A DNA stretch of 64,000 nucleotides from Zygnema cylindricum (lineage: Eukaryota; Streptophyta; Zygnematophyceae; Zygnematales; Zygnemataceae): contig JBBHKE010002225.1 in assembly GCA_037447655.1 (NCBI GenBank), forward strand, positions 24,947 to 88,946. The letters are read 5' to 3'. Within the stretch, counting starts at the first letter, position 1. Every line of letters starts with the position of its first letter. The translations under genes were made by a program, and so were the position numbers. Under the pieces are notes generated by a model that did not search any database, was not told the DNA's origin, and saw only the letters and a list, made by a program, of their open reading frames with translations. Below are positions 1 to 11,102 of the stretch, piece after piece.

Positions 1-58
1 GTTACGTCAGATTGAAGGAGTGGAGGAGGTACGGTTGACGGAAAATGAAATTGAGGTG

Positions 59-1010
59 TTATATTGTACTAAGGTGGAGGAGGTCCGTAAGGAGCGTACG
101 AAGGATTAATGAATACTCCATTCGCGTGGCCAGTAGGATTGTACGCGGCAGGCGATTTGGGCGTTGCTCTTGGATTTGTAAGGTTGTATTTGTTACCACC
201 GCCGCCACCACCGCCTGACGCCCGTTCATTTTTAAGAGCAAGAGCTGGACACACGTCGATTAAATGATCTTTCTCTTTGCAGTATCTTCAAAAAGTGGAA
301 GATCCTGCAGCACCTGAAAAAGATTTGTTTTGGACAAACGTAGTTAGTGCGGTTGCGTCAGATGATGTCACCGGTTTCTTTAACATTTGTTTGTTTTCTT
401 CATACACTAGTTGATTTGTTAAGTCAGGTAGAGTAACATTCGCAGGATTTTTATCAACCGTACTGACAAAGGATTCAAAGATGAGTGGCAATCCTGCCAA
501 AATCACGCTGATGAGATCTTCATGAGTCACATGATAATTAATGCATTTTAAACGACCAGCATATGATTGTACTTTTTGTAAAAAGGACAACATATCTTTA
601 GACTTATCCTTTTCAAGAAGAATGAATTCTCGTCGAAGAGCCAAGCGATGTGGCCAAGTATCTGTTTTATACGCGGCGTATAAAAGTCGCCATGCTTCAT
701 TTGCGGTTGTTGCACTTCGTATAAGATTCGCAATCGTCCCATCCAACAAAAAAATTAGCCGAGACAAAGCAACAGAATCTTTTTCTCTCCACACAATGAT
801 TGCAGTTTGCGCTGATGCAAACTCATCGGCATCCTCGTCTGGTAAAAAAGGAATAATGACGTATCCTATGACGTGACCCCACAATTTTTCAAAACTGAAT
901 AAATGTTGGATTAAAAATTTCCAGTTGTAAAAATCTTGACCTTTAAATTTATGCACTGAGTTTGACACGGCCGAAGCTGTGGGCCCATAACCTAATAAAT
1001 TAACGGCCAT
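59..1010 (-). pseudogene. Ty1/copia gag remnant
   Basis: This is a gag coding remnant of a Ty1/copia retrotransposon. Gag forms the virus-like particle. The main frame runs from an ATG at 1010 to 288 and carries the copia gag pattern: an N-terminal FKGQDFYNWKF-type segment, then WRLLYAAYK and a long helical region. A second frame (about 278-69) holds a partial zinc knuckle, C-x4-H-x4-C, then a Gly-rich tail. The shift between the frames falls at about 280-300, and the first Cys pair of the knuckle is damaged. A longer frame begins at 1112, but its first 34 residues are purely hydrophobic and I take them as non-coding. No protease, integrase or RT follows; the element leaves the window on the left. 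Confidence 0.75.
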
Positions 1011-2292
1011 AGCAAGGAAAAGATTTAAAAGAAGGATCAAGAAAAGAAGGTACAAAGTACATAAAAGACAGCAAAGGACAAAAGATACTGTCGTGAAAAG
1101 TGAAATGTTCAAAGTAATATTGAATAATTTTACAAGGTAAGGTACTTGAGTTTTATAAAAGTACTTAAGCGTGTAAGCGGCACTATGCTAAAGTAGAGGT
1201 AAATTTAACCAACGTTCAACTAGTCTAGGTACACCTTATAAGTGGGACTACGACTAATCAAGGTATATCTTAAAGTGGAGGTACAACTAGTATAAAAGAT
1301 TCTTTTTATTAAGTGGGAATCTTTTCTACGCTAAGTATGTACAGACAAGTACACGAACACTAATTAAAGTGTGTTCTTAAGACTAAGTCTTTCTAGGATT
1401 TTGATATGTTTAAAAATAAGTAAACTAGATATAGTGTTTCAATAGTAAAGTGAATTGCGGATTCCAATAAACATTACATTTGACTTTCTCAATTTATGTC
1501 CGATTAGGTCAAGCAAGAATTAAATTGTCTCTTTTTTTAAAAACATGATTTCAAGGATATCACCAGTATCTCTAATATTTAATGTCAAGATTGTCATTTA
1601 TTTTACTAAAACTTCTTTTTAAGCACAACGATCTCAAGAGTTTTGTGCCACACGAAGCCACGACACCGTGCATCACAACTAGTGTTAATGGTTTTTTGGC
1701 CACTTAAAACACATTTTTTCCGTACATACTTATGGGATTGTTGATCTAACGGTTGCGATCGAAAGCTAGGATTCTCAACTTCCGATTGGCATCTCAAATT
1801 GAAAATCCGACAAGTGTGTACGAGAAAAGATTTTTTAAGTAGCGAAGAAATTATTAACACTAATAACGATACTCGGTCTAGTTTGAGACCATATATAAAT
1901 TATGCATGTGACAAATAAGATATTCTTTGTCGACCACTACATAACCAAGCGATTGCTCTACTTAAATAGCAATTGCTCTAAGTAAAGACATTCGCCAAGA
2001 TAGTCAAAAAGTTGTTTTGGCATCAAGTTGTTGAACTTCCATGGTACAAATATTGTCGAATTTTGCTACGCGAGCGAATGTTTCGTTGTAATCAATGCCT
2101 TCAGTTTGCGAATAGCCCTTCGCTTGTTTCCCTTTCTGTTTCCAAAAAGGCCCGACTATATATTAGACTGGGACGCGGTTAGCCTCGTTAAGACAACCGC
2201 GACCAGAGCCAACCGCCGTTTGGTCCATGAACTGCATCCGCAAGATTCTTTACTCCAGTCCAAATTTTAGAAGTAAAATACAAATAGCTTTT
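1011..2292. other. AT-rich spacer between two copia units
   Basis: No gene is recognised here. The part next to the gag remnant (about 1011-1440) may be leader or LTR of that element, because gag starts at its edge, but no second LTR copy is in the window to prove it. The last five bases (CTTTT, 2288-2292) are the target duplication of the next element. Confidence 0.4.
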
Positions 2293-2952
2293 TGTAGGAT
2301 CTAAAGAAAAGATTTTCACTTAATAATTCACAAACATAAATCATTACACAGCGGAAGCTCATAAAAGACAAGAGAAATATTCAGCCAAAAAGATTTATAA
2401 ATGTTCTTCGCCGAAGCCTCTTTACATCATGTCTCTTCTCTCTCTTCTCTATCCTTTTTAAGCAATCTCTTACTCCAATATCAAATCCTCTATGATTCGA
2501 TAATGTAAGATCGATTAATGAAATTCGATTAATTTGATACTCTGCACATGTACACTGCTGCTTAAATATACTCGCTACTCTGCATTAAGAGACAACAAAA
2601 AAGACAAGTAGAACTTAGCGTAGCGACGAAGTCTGTCCCTAGCTGACTGTGCACTCTTCAATGAAAGTTCCACGAAGGAAGGCGCACACGCTTCTTCCTT
2701 CGAAACAACAAACTTCAAACGTTGACTTAACACACGTCGTCACACGAACACACCTGCATACAAAATGTAACACTTGCGCACGAAAGAAACAAGTGACGCG
2801 AAACGAAATAGTATGTTTCGTTCGCGGACAATAAAATTACTGTCGCGAAACGACATCGTACTTTTTGTATGATGATGTGAGAGTTCGCGTCAAACAAATA
2901 TAAGTTGGTATGACGCTTCGCGGAAATACCGTGGAACGAGAATAATCCAACA
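2293..2952 (-). repeat. 3' LTR of the copia element
   Basis: Direct repeat of 7695-8358. On the minus strand it starts TGTTGGATTATT and ends ATCCTACA. It carries runs of CGCGAA and TTCGC motifs in its upstream part. Confidence 0.95.
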
Positions 2953-2963
2953 ATCCCCCTCTT
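2953..2963 (-). other. Polypurine tract of the copia element
   Basis: On the minus strand the sequence AAGAGGGGGAT directly abuts the 3' LTR, which is the expected place for the plus-strand DNA primer. Confidence 0.85.
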
Positions 2964-2985
2964 ATTGTCGAAATCGCCTAACTCT

Positions 2986-4527
2986 TCAAAATAATCTAAG
3001 TTTCGATCGTCCCCTCTCAAACAGATCATGTGTGGCAGCCTTTGTCAACAAATCAGCTGCCTCCTCTTTTGTTGGTACGTACGAGAATTCAATCTCGTTC
3101 ACCGTAACCAAATCTCTTACAAAATGCCATTGGATCCTGATGTGTTTCGTCCTCTTGTGAAACACTGAATTTTTCGCCAAAGCCATTGAACTCATGTTGT
3201 CAGAATAAATCGTCATACAACCAATAGGAACACTTAACTCACGTAACATCTCCTTAATCCAAATCAAAGCCTTAGCTGCATGACACGCATCCATATACTC
3301 AGATTCTTTGGAACTCAACGCAACCGTAGGTTGTAGCCTAGAACTCCACGAGATCGACGCTCCTCCAAAGATAAATGCATATCCTGAAGTGGACTTACTT
3401 GAATCAAAATCGCCGCCCCAATCCGCGTCACAATACCCAACACACTCCAAAGATTTTTTGTCAAATTTAAACAAACGTCCAAGATCAATCGTACCAACGA
3501 AGTATCGAAAGATATTTTGTACGGCCTCCCAATGCGCCTTCTTTGGCTCGTGACAATAACGGCTGACGATAGAAACCGCGGCCGAAATATCTGGACGAGT
3601 ACCAACGCTAAGGTACATAAGTAAACCAACCGCCTCTCGATATGGTACGTCGATAGAATCCTCCTCTTCAAACTTACGAATGTGTAGGTTTGAATCCAAC
3701 GGTATAGAAAGCGGTTTCGCGTCAATCATACCAAATCTCTCCAAAATCTCCTTACAATATTGAGCTTGACTCAATTTAATGTTCCCCTCCTTGTCACGTA
3801 TCACTTCAATCCCCAAAATATATCGTACCTCTCCAAGATCTGTTACTTTGAAATGTAAACCAAGATATTGTTTCAACTCATTAATGCGCTCCATCTTGTC
3901 GCATTCCATCAAGAAATCATCCACATAAACGGAAAATATGATTTGATCAACTCCTTCACCTTTCACGTAAACTCCTGAATCAGACGTAGTCTGTACAAAT
4001 CCAAACTTCAATAGTACTTGATAAAGTCTCAAATACCAAGTGCGTGGTGCGTGTTTTAAACCATATAATGACTTTCTCAAACGCCATACATTTCCTTCCT
4101 GCAAAGGAGAGAAACCTTCTGGTACCTTCATATATACCTCTTCCTCCAACTCACCATTCAAAAATGTGATTTCAACGTCCATTTGATGGACGTGCTTCTT
4201 CCCCATCGCTGCAATTGCAATAATAATCCGTAGTGAGTCGAACTTCACCACGGGAGCATAAGTCTCCTTAAAATCGATTCCCTCACGTTGTTGGAACCCC
4301 TTGCAAATAAGCCTCGCCTTGTACTTAATTATTTCACCCGACGCTCCAGTTTTGGTTTTAAAGACCCACTTTGCATCATTAGCTTTTTTCCCCTCCGGTA
4401 ATTTCTCTTCCTCAAAAGTTGGATTATCAACCACGGACTTAAATTCTTTCTCCCACGCCGGTTTCCACTTACTTTCCCAATCAACCGACCATCTAGCCTC
4501 GACATAAGATTGAGGGTCGCCGGTCAT
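2986..4527 (-). CDS. Copia reverse transcriptase and RNase H region
   Basis: An open frame of 513 codons encodes the C-terminal part of the copia polyprotein. It begins in the RT N-terminus (WKPAWEKEF, then KWVFKTK and YKARL). The catalytic residues are present: Asp in MDVEITFLNG (about residue 120) and the YVDD box (about residue 205). RNase H follows with GYCDADW, a SKESEY segment and YSDN, and ends in the usual HIRIQWHFVRD tail. RT and RNase H thus look intact, although the gag, protease and integrase parts upstream are in other frames. The ATG at 4527 is only the first Met of the frame; in a working element this would be the end of a polyprotein. Confidence 0.9.
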   Translation of the reverse strand: MTGDPQSYVEARWSVDWESKWKPAWEKEFKSVVDNPTFEEEKLPEGKKANDAKWVFKTKTGASGEIIKYKARLICKGFQQREGIDFKETYAPVVKFDSLRIIIAIAAMGKKHVHQMDVEITFLNGELEEEVYMKVPEGFSPLQEGNVWRLRKSLYGLKHAPRTWYLRLYQVLLKFGFVQTTSDSGVYVKGEGVDQIIFSVYVDDFLMECDKMERINELKQYLGLHFKVTDLGEVRYILGIEVIRDKEGNIKLSQAQYCKEILERFGMIDAKPLSIPLDSNLHIRKFEEEDSIDVPYREAVGLLMYLSVGTRPDISAAVSIVSRYCHEPKKAHWEAVQNIFRYFVGTIDLGRLFKFDKKSLECVGYCDADWGGDFDSSKSTSGYAFIFGGASISWSSRLQPTVALSSKESEYMDACHAAKALIWIKEMLRELSVPIGCMTIYSDNMSSMALAKNSVFHKRTKHIRIQWHFVRDLVTVNEIEFSYVPTKEEAADLLTKAATHDLFERGRSKLRLF

Positions 4528-4545
4528 ATTCTCCGTAAGTGATTG

Positions 4546-5286
4546 CTACAAAAGAAACTCCGTCTCCTTAGCATCGGAAAAAAAATATTGTGAATTTGAT
4601 ACATTTTCCCCTTTTCGATCGCAAGTGAGTTTCTTTGGTTTCTTACCCTTTGTAATCCGAGAGCTCCTCCTAATAACTTGCTCCTCCTCCTTTTCCTCTT
4701 TCTCTTCCTCGGATTCAATTTCAATTTCCTTCTCACTCAATTTAGAACTCAATTTAGAACTTTGAGATTTCAAAATGTTCGAAAGCACTCGGGAATCTAA
4801 AGATCCGTTAATCTTACTTCCAAATTCAATTTCAACCGATTTCTTCAAATTATTTTTCTTAGTTTTCTCATTCAGTTCCACATCGGATTCCGAATCCCCA
4901 ATGAACGGAAAACTCTCAATTTCACTCTCCTCATAAAAATCCAAATTTTCTTTAAATTTCCCAACGGAATTCATGGCGGATTTGAGATCCTCATGAAAAT
5001 CCACATTCCGAGATTCCTCCACGGTGTGACGAGCCGGATCATATACTCGGGATAAACTCCCTTTCGCACTATATCCAATAAAAATTCCCGGCAAACTCCT
5101 AGGTGCAAATTTCCCCTTCCTCTTAATTGATTCCACATAAACCGTAGCATGACATCCCCAAATTCTCAAATGATGAACCGTGGGCTTTCTACCACTCCAT
5201 AACTCCTCCGGTGTTTTACTTTTGGAAACCGAAGTGAGTCTTCGGTTACAAATATAATTTGCTGTAAGAATCGCATCTCCCCACAA
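4546..5286 (-). pseudogene. Copia integrase C-terminal part
   Basis: This frame continues the integrase core: YICNRR, then TPEELWSGRKP, LRIWGCHATVYV and the GYSAKG box typical of copia integrase ends. A Ser, Glu and Lys-rich linker follows, ending in RRSSRITKGKKP, the usual spacer before RT. It is offset in frame from the integrase catalytic part (5246-6055), with a frameshift at about 5250-5290, and a stop separates it from the RT frame that starts at 4527. Confidence 0.85.
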
Positions 5287-6055
5287 AAAATATCTCTCGT
5301 CCGGAGCTATGAATCATCGCACGGACCATTTCTTGTAAGGTACGATTCTTCCCCTCGGCCACTCCATTTGACTCCGCAGAATAAGGCGCCGGTAATTGAT
5401 GCCTTATCCCCCACTCCTTACAATACCCCTCAAAAACAACAAACTCCCCTCCATTATCCAAACGAATGGATTTAAGTTTCTTATCAATTTGCCTTTCGGC
5501 CATTACATGACATTCTTTAAATTTTTCAAATGCATCCGATTTCTTTTTCAATAAATACACCCAGGAGAAGTCATCAACAATCACCAAAGTGTACTTTTTA
5601 CCTCCAAGTGTCTCGAGTTTAATATGTCCACAAAGATCGATGTGAACAACCTTCAAAGGACTTTGAGCACAATGCTTGATGTCTTTATTTGGATGGGATT
5701 TCCGAATTTGACGTCCTTTGCTACATCCTCCGCATCCATTCACCTTCTCACCGGATGCGAGGTCCAAACCCCTCACCGAAGAATGACCAATCATTTTCTT
5801 TAAACTTACCTCGGATGTGTGACACATACGATGATGCCATAAGGTAAGATCACCTTTCAACTCCGAAATTTGGTGTGAAATTCCCACGGTGGGAACTTTA
5901 GATTTCGGCCTCCTCCATAAGAGCCGACTATGATTCGCATCCGTTACAACTCCTTCTCCAATTACATTCCCCATCTCATTCCCAATCTCAATAGATTGAT
6001 CACCTCTCGCAAGTAAACTTCCACCGATCCGTTGAATTTGTGGAACACTTAACAA
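5246..6055 (-). pseudogene. Copia GAG-pre-integrase and integrase core
   Basis: The zinc-binding HHCC part is visible as LWHHRMCHTS followed by GCGGC. The catalytic triad follows: Asp in VHIDLCG, Asp in RLDNGGEF and Glu in NGVAEGKNRTLQEM, with spacing as in copia integrases. The frame opens inside the polyprotein, just after the protease region, and ends by shift into the next frame near 5250. All three acidic residues are kept, so only the reading frame is broken. Confidence 0.88.
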
Positions 6056-6135
6056 ATTGACCGAACCGTCTAGAATGTAAAGAGTATTTTCGTCAATTTT
6101 TCCTTCCCATCATTATCCCATGAAAGAAGATCAAA

Positions 6136-6708
6136 TCAAGCCGTGCCAACAGTTCCAACCGAAATGACATGGCCGCTTGCAACCGTAATAAAATTTGGAA
6201 CCGTGAGTTCCCTCATATCATCAAACAAGGTAGCATCCATGCAAACATGGTGAGATGCCCCCGTATAAATAATCCACTTCTTCTCTAAATTTCCTTCACT
6301 ACTCACCGAATCAAGGGTAAGGTTAAGAACCAGAAAAACATCACCGGTTTCATTACCATAGTCGAAGTAATTTGCATTACCATATCCTCGACCGCCGCCG
6401 CGGCCTCCTCCTCGGCCGCCACCTCGGTCGCCTCTATCACCTCCTCTACCTCCTCTTCCACTTCCAGAATCTCCACTCTTTGCATAACATTGAGAAATCG
6501 TATGCCCCCACTTACCACAAAAATGACATTGCTTGTCTTTATCCGGAAAAGAGGATGACAAGTGTCCAAGCCGGTTACTGCGGTAGCATGTCACATTGGA
6601 AAGATCCGAAGGGGTCTTCGGTGGACGACCTTGCTCCTTCTTGTTTACCTCGGCCTCCACCACCACCTCTCGGGCCACCTCCTCTACCACCTCCTTCACC
6701 ACCGGCAT
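6136..6708 (-). pseudogene. Copia gag zinc knuckle and protease
   Basis: The frame carries one CCHC knuckle (CHFCGKWGHTISQC, about residues 61-74), a Gly and Arg-rich stretch, then the protease active-site region. The expected D-[S/T]-G-A reads Y-T-G-A here (WIIYTGASHHV), so the catalytic Asp is replaced by Tyr. The frame then stops at 6136. Loss of the Asp should abolish processing even if the frames were joined. A possible earlier knuckle (CYRSNRLGHLSSS) has lost its Cys residues. Confidence 0.85.
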
Positions 6709-7529
6709 AGTTAAGATCCGGGGTTTGGTGAGTAGTAGAGTTTAGAACTCCTCCTCCTCCAATTGAAGAAGCCGATGGAGTTTCCTCCAACATTTTGATA
6801 AAATTAACGGTGAATCCGAAAGTATTATCCGCCTTCGCTCGTAAAATAGCCTTAAGATGCGAAAGCTTGTCCAGCAAAGCGTTAAGAAAAACGCTTAATT
6901 TATCCGCATCCAAAATAACTGGACCATTGTTGAGTAATTGCTCGAGTATAATATTGAAGCGCTTCACGGCATCATCCATCACTTCATTTGATTTGATTTT
7001 AAAATTCATAAAATCGGTATAAACATATTGACCCTTGTTCTCAACACCTTTCTCATATTGCTCCTCAAGTGCTTGCCAACACTCATGGGCCGTGCCGTGA
7101 GCGAGGAAACGATCAAGCACGGAAGAAGTGCAATTACTCATAAAAACCGGTCGTTGCCGCAATATCCTTCAACCTCCATTGAGCACGTGCCTTACTCTTG
7201 AGTGGCATTTTCTCTTCTCCATTGACAATTCTCCAAAGCCTCTTGAGAATAAGTTGATTTGAAATAAATTTATTCCAAACCGCATAATTGGTGCCATTAA
7301 AGGCCACGGATTTCCCCGACATATTATAATCATCTTCGTTATCCAATGCCTCTTCAAAATCTGAATCTTCCTCTATCTTTGCTTTACCTTTCCTAATTCT
7401 CTCTTTTATCTCACTCTCATTAGCTCCTCCACTGAATGGATCGGCATCCTGAAATGAAGCAAATTCTCTTTTCTCACTAGATTGAGTTTGAAATCGTGAA
7501 TCTACATATCTCATTAATGTATCAAACAT
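6575..7529 (-). pseudogene. Copia gag, two overlapping frames
   Basis: Gag is read from an ATG at 7529. The first frame (7529-7134) carries an acidic leader, then FNGTNYAVWNKF and LWRIVNGEE, the start of the UBN2-type gag domain. It then shifts to a second frame (7162-6575) with the helical core (CWQALEEQYEKG, then LLDKLSHLK) and a Gly-rich basic tail. The shift at about 7134-7162 breaks the protein. The zinc knuckle lies in a third frame downstream (6708-6136). Confidence 0.82.
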
Positions 7530-7680
7530 CTCCTAAAATTTTCTCTCCGTTTTCCGAGTCTCCTCAAATTGAGAACCAGAAAAACTGAACTCCTTTGCTC
7601 TCTCCGAAGTCGACATGGGGGAAGGAGTATTTCTATTCTTCTTCCTCCCCATGCGCTCCCTCTCTATCTCCGAAGCACTA

Positions 7681-7692
7681 GCTCCGATACCA
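7681..7692 (-). other. Primer binding site, initiator tRNA-Met type
   Basis: Two bases after the 5' LTR the minus strand reads TGGTATCGGAGC. The plant copia primer site complementary to initiator tRNA-Met is TGGTATCAGAGC, so there is one mismatch. Confidence 0.9.
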
Positions 7693-7694
7693 AT

Positions 7695-8358
7695 TGTAGG
7701 ATCTAAAGCAAAGGAGTTTCAGTTAATAATTCACAAACATAAATCATTACACAGCGGAAGCTCATAAAAGACAAGAGAAATATTCAGCCAAAAATATTTA
7801 TAAGTGTTCTTCGCCGAAGCCTCTTTACATCATGTCTCTTCTCTCTCTTCTCTATCCTCTTTAAGTAATCTCTTACTCCAATATCAAATCCTCTATGATT
7901 CGATAATGTAAGATCGATTAATGCAATTGGATTAATTCGATACTCTGCACATGTACACTGCTGCTTAAATATACTCGCTACTTTGCATTAAGAGACAACA
8001 ATAAAAGACAAGTAGAACTTAGCGTAGTGACGAAGTCTGTCCCTAGCTGACTGTGCACTCTTCAATAATGAAAGTTCCACGAAGGAAGGCGCACACGCTT
8101 CTTCCTTCGAAACAACAAACTCCAAACGTTGACTTAACATACGTCGTCACACAAACACACTTGCATACAAAATGTAACACTTGCGCACGAAACAAACAAG
8201 TGACGCGGAACGAAATAGTATGTTTCGTTCGCGGACAACAAAAGCAATGTCGCGAAACGACATCGTACTTTTTGTATGATGACGCGACAGTTCGCGTCAA
8301 ACAAATATAAGTTGGTATGACGCTTCGCGGAAATCAGCGAAACGACAATAATCCAACA
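7695..8358 (-). repeat. 5' LTR of the copia element
   Basis: Direct repeat of 2293-2952, 664 bp, with the same TG...CA ends, next to the primer binding site. Confidence 0.95.
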
Positions 8359-8461
8359 CTTTTGACTTTTTGATTAGCAAACTCGTACTGTAATCAACCA
8401 GGGACAATCAAAGAAGCAAGAATCACAAATGCAACAACATAACAGGGCACCTAAACCAACA

Positions 8462-8676
8462 CTTCACCGCGAATCGCTAATAGCGTTTATAACGCTATTT
8501 GCGCGCCCCAAAATTTAGACCGAAGTTCTCAAATAGAATTAATAAAAACCCTTTAAAAAACAAATTAGAGTAAATGATTTCCTTGAAAACCCCCAAATTC
8601 CCAAATAGCGTTCATAACGCTATTTGTTTTTTGACGCTATTTATTTTATAACGATAATAGCGATTCACGGTGTACC
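8462..8676. mobile_element. MITE with CACCGCGAATCGCTA inverted repeats
   Basis: The ends CACCGCGAATCGCTAATAGC (near 8465) and the complement of TAGCGATTCACGGTG (near 8659-8673) are inverted copies. Inside are further AGCGTT and AACGCT palindromes. There is no coding capacity. The terminal motif belongs to the same broad family as the MITEs at 8771, 20302, 21502 and 22049. Confidence 0.75.
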
Positions 8677-8770
8677 TAACCAAATACAACATGTGGTCCA
8701 TCGAGATAGAGGTCCAACAATGCTCCCATGGACGGCGGCATCTCACCTTCCTCGAGTGGCCACTCCAAAC

Positions 8771-8972
8771 TACACCGCCCATCGTTATTAGTGTAAAAGA
8801 TTAATTAGTGTTCATGCGAAATGAAAATTAATAATACTAATTTATTGTAGGGTGACGTGGCGGATTTTGGTCCACTTCCTTAAATAATGTTTTTAACTCT
8901 ATTTTGTGATTTTGGCCAAAAAAAGTTGCGACAAAATGAGTGTTATTAACACTAATAACGATGGGCGGTGTA
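8771..8972. mobile_element. MITE with TACACCGCCCATCG inverted repeats
   Basis: Perfect inverted termini of about 24 bp: the left end starts TACACCGCCCATCGTTATTA and the right end is its exact complement, ending GATGGGCGGTGTA. The total is 202 bp with no ORF. The outer TA may be the target duplication, as for Tc1/mariner-type elements. Confidence 0.85.
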
Positions 8973-11102
8973 CTGAAGAGGTAAATTATAGTGAAATGAG
9001 GGTGGAACCTCCAGTTGGTATAAGGCATCTCCCACGTCGTTGGAGTGGATCCCCCTATTCGGCTTGTTGTCACTAGGCGAGGTGACGTCACAAATCAAAG
9101 GGGGAACATTGCCATTAGTAATAAATGAACCTACTCAAAATACATATCGAAGCCCCGAGCATCCGATCCAAGGGGGAAAACATTGCAAATAATTCGTAGA
9201 CCGTGCTAGATGGACCCTTTGGTGAAAGATGGGAGGAAGTGGTAAGTGCCTTAATGAAAGCATCTCGATCGAGGATAAGATACTCCGAAGGCTCAAACAT
9301 GTGGATAGGAGGGGACAAAGGGGTGGGAGTTGGTGGATGAAGAGGTCGAAGGACCTATATCGTAGCAAAGACCGAGGAGCAAAAGACCACAGAACACTGG
9401 TGGATGTAGGACCCAAACCGCCTAAGAAAACTCACCAAACTGAACAAGTGCCGAAAAGTGGATAGGACATCCGAAGGCTTAGGTGGACCACGACATGTAA
9501 AGGAAGGAGTAGCAAGATGACGCACGGAGGGCACAACTCATAATTTAATACGGCTAGATTCTTTTTATTACCGACAATTAACACAACGGCAAAATGGAAC
9601 GATTGATGTGGAAAATTTAGTTTGGAGCTGTTGTAGAAACTTACCTTTTTTTATTTTACTGATGTGGTAAGCATCTCGTCTGAGGAGTACGCTTGCAAGA
9701 GTGAAACTCAAAGGAATTGTCGAAGGCCGGAACAAGTGGCGGAGCATCTGGTTTAATTCGATGTAAATGCGAAAAATCTTACGAGGATTTGACATGCCGT
9801 GAATCATCTTAGAAAGGGAAGAGTGACTCAGGGAACGTGGACGTCTACAACATGCCATAGTTTCATGAGCCCCACTATCACCCCCGCGACTTAGTAGGGC
9901 AAGTATCGAAAGAGAAAACATCAAAAAGATCTACCGAGGAGCGACATTGGCTAGATCCAGGGTAATATGGATCAAGGTAGGAAAGTGGTGTCTTGTATGA
10001 AAGTTCGCATGACCAAAAAGGTACGAGTGTGCAGTTGAGGACGAGGGATTTCCAAAACCTGGGCCCCTTAGGCATTGCGATCACGACAAAAGTCCAATCC
10101 TAGTCCTTGCTCAGAGGACCAAATTTAATTGAGTCATGGAGAGTGGAAGGTTTCAAAGGGATACTTACAAAGGGTTGCCAAGGATGACCAAATGACGACA
10201 ACTCTATTTATGAGGGACACAACCAACACCGGCCCCAAAACTGTTTTGACATTTGAAACATGCGTAATTTTGTTTAGGAGATTTGGGTGAAAGGAGAGGG
10301 AGAAGGGCGGAGAGGTGGTGACTAACATGGTCGAATCAAGAGGAAAATTTATGAAAGATGATACGTGATAAGGAAGTGAAATATATGTAACGGACAGTGA
10401 AAAGAATGGTGTGGGAGGAAGAGAAAGTCCATCTTTTCTCAAGTTTCATGTCCAATTAGTACATTATAGAACGAAAGTACAGAACTCCACTTGAGACTGT
10501 GCAACAACTTATATACAAATATTCCAAAAAGTACAATATTCTTTACCGCAATCCACATTTTAGCGGTAATGTACAAAACATTTTTTTTTTATTGGCAGAA
10601 TGTGCACCGTAAACATATAAACAAAAAAAAAAAGTGTTAAACCAATACATTCATTTTCGATAAGTCAAAAAAAGGTACATATTTGAGTAACCATAAGAGT
10701 GTACTGTTACACAGCTCTAGAAATTTCCATCAAACCATCTAGTGGAACTAGTCTTGAAGGAAAACGAAACCATATTTAAAAAACACACCCAAAAAACTAC
10801 ACTTGTGATGAAAAACTGATATTTCTCCTCGAAGTCCACTGTGATGATAAGATTTTAATAAACAAGAATAAAGAAAAGCTAACTAACATCCAAAATCACA
10901 TGAAAAAGCATGAAGACACTAAGACAGGATTCACTATTGGAGAGATGCAAAATTGTTGAGGAGAAGTCAAACTAAGTCAAACCCAGAGAGCCTCGCTTTC
11001 AAGGACTAGAAATTCCTAGGGGACAAATTGTTTAACAAAACTATATTACTTTTCTAAAAATTTCAATTTCTTTCTCGAAATTTCTCAAAAAAGTTAAGCT
11101 TT
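8973..11102. other. Intergenic sequence, nothing recognised
   Basis: Several short open frames lie on both strands between 9115 and 10442. None shows a domain or signal I recognise, and overlapping frames are equally open, so I do not call genes. The right part (10450-11100) is AT-rich and is the downstream flank of HCF136. Confidence 0.4.

Larger units (their letters stand above)
2293..8358 (-). mobile_element. Complete Ty1/copia LTR retrotransposon
   Basis: The element lies on the minus strand. Its LTRs are 2293-2952 (3' LTR) and 7695-8358 (5' LTR), about 660 bp each, with ends TGTTGG...CCTACA. The flanking 5-bp duplication CTTTT (2288-2292 and 8359-8363) is perfect, so both boundaries are firm. 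A primer binding site follows the 5' LTR and a purine tract precedes the 3' LTR. The gene order gag, protease, integrase, RT-RNase H is that of copia (integrase before RT). The coding region is spread over several frames, so the copy is not autonomous as read. The two LTRs differ at scattered positions and by small indels, so the insertion is not brand new. Confidence 0.95.

Noticed and set aside
1011-1112. N-terminal extension of the gag frame
   Set aside because: 34 hydrophobic residues with no gag similarity; the Met at 1010 fits a gag start better.
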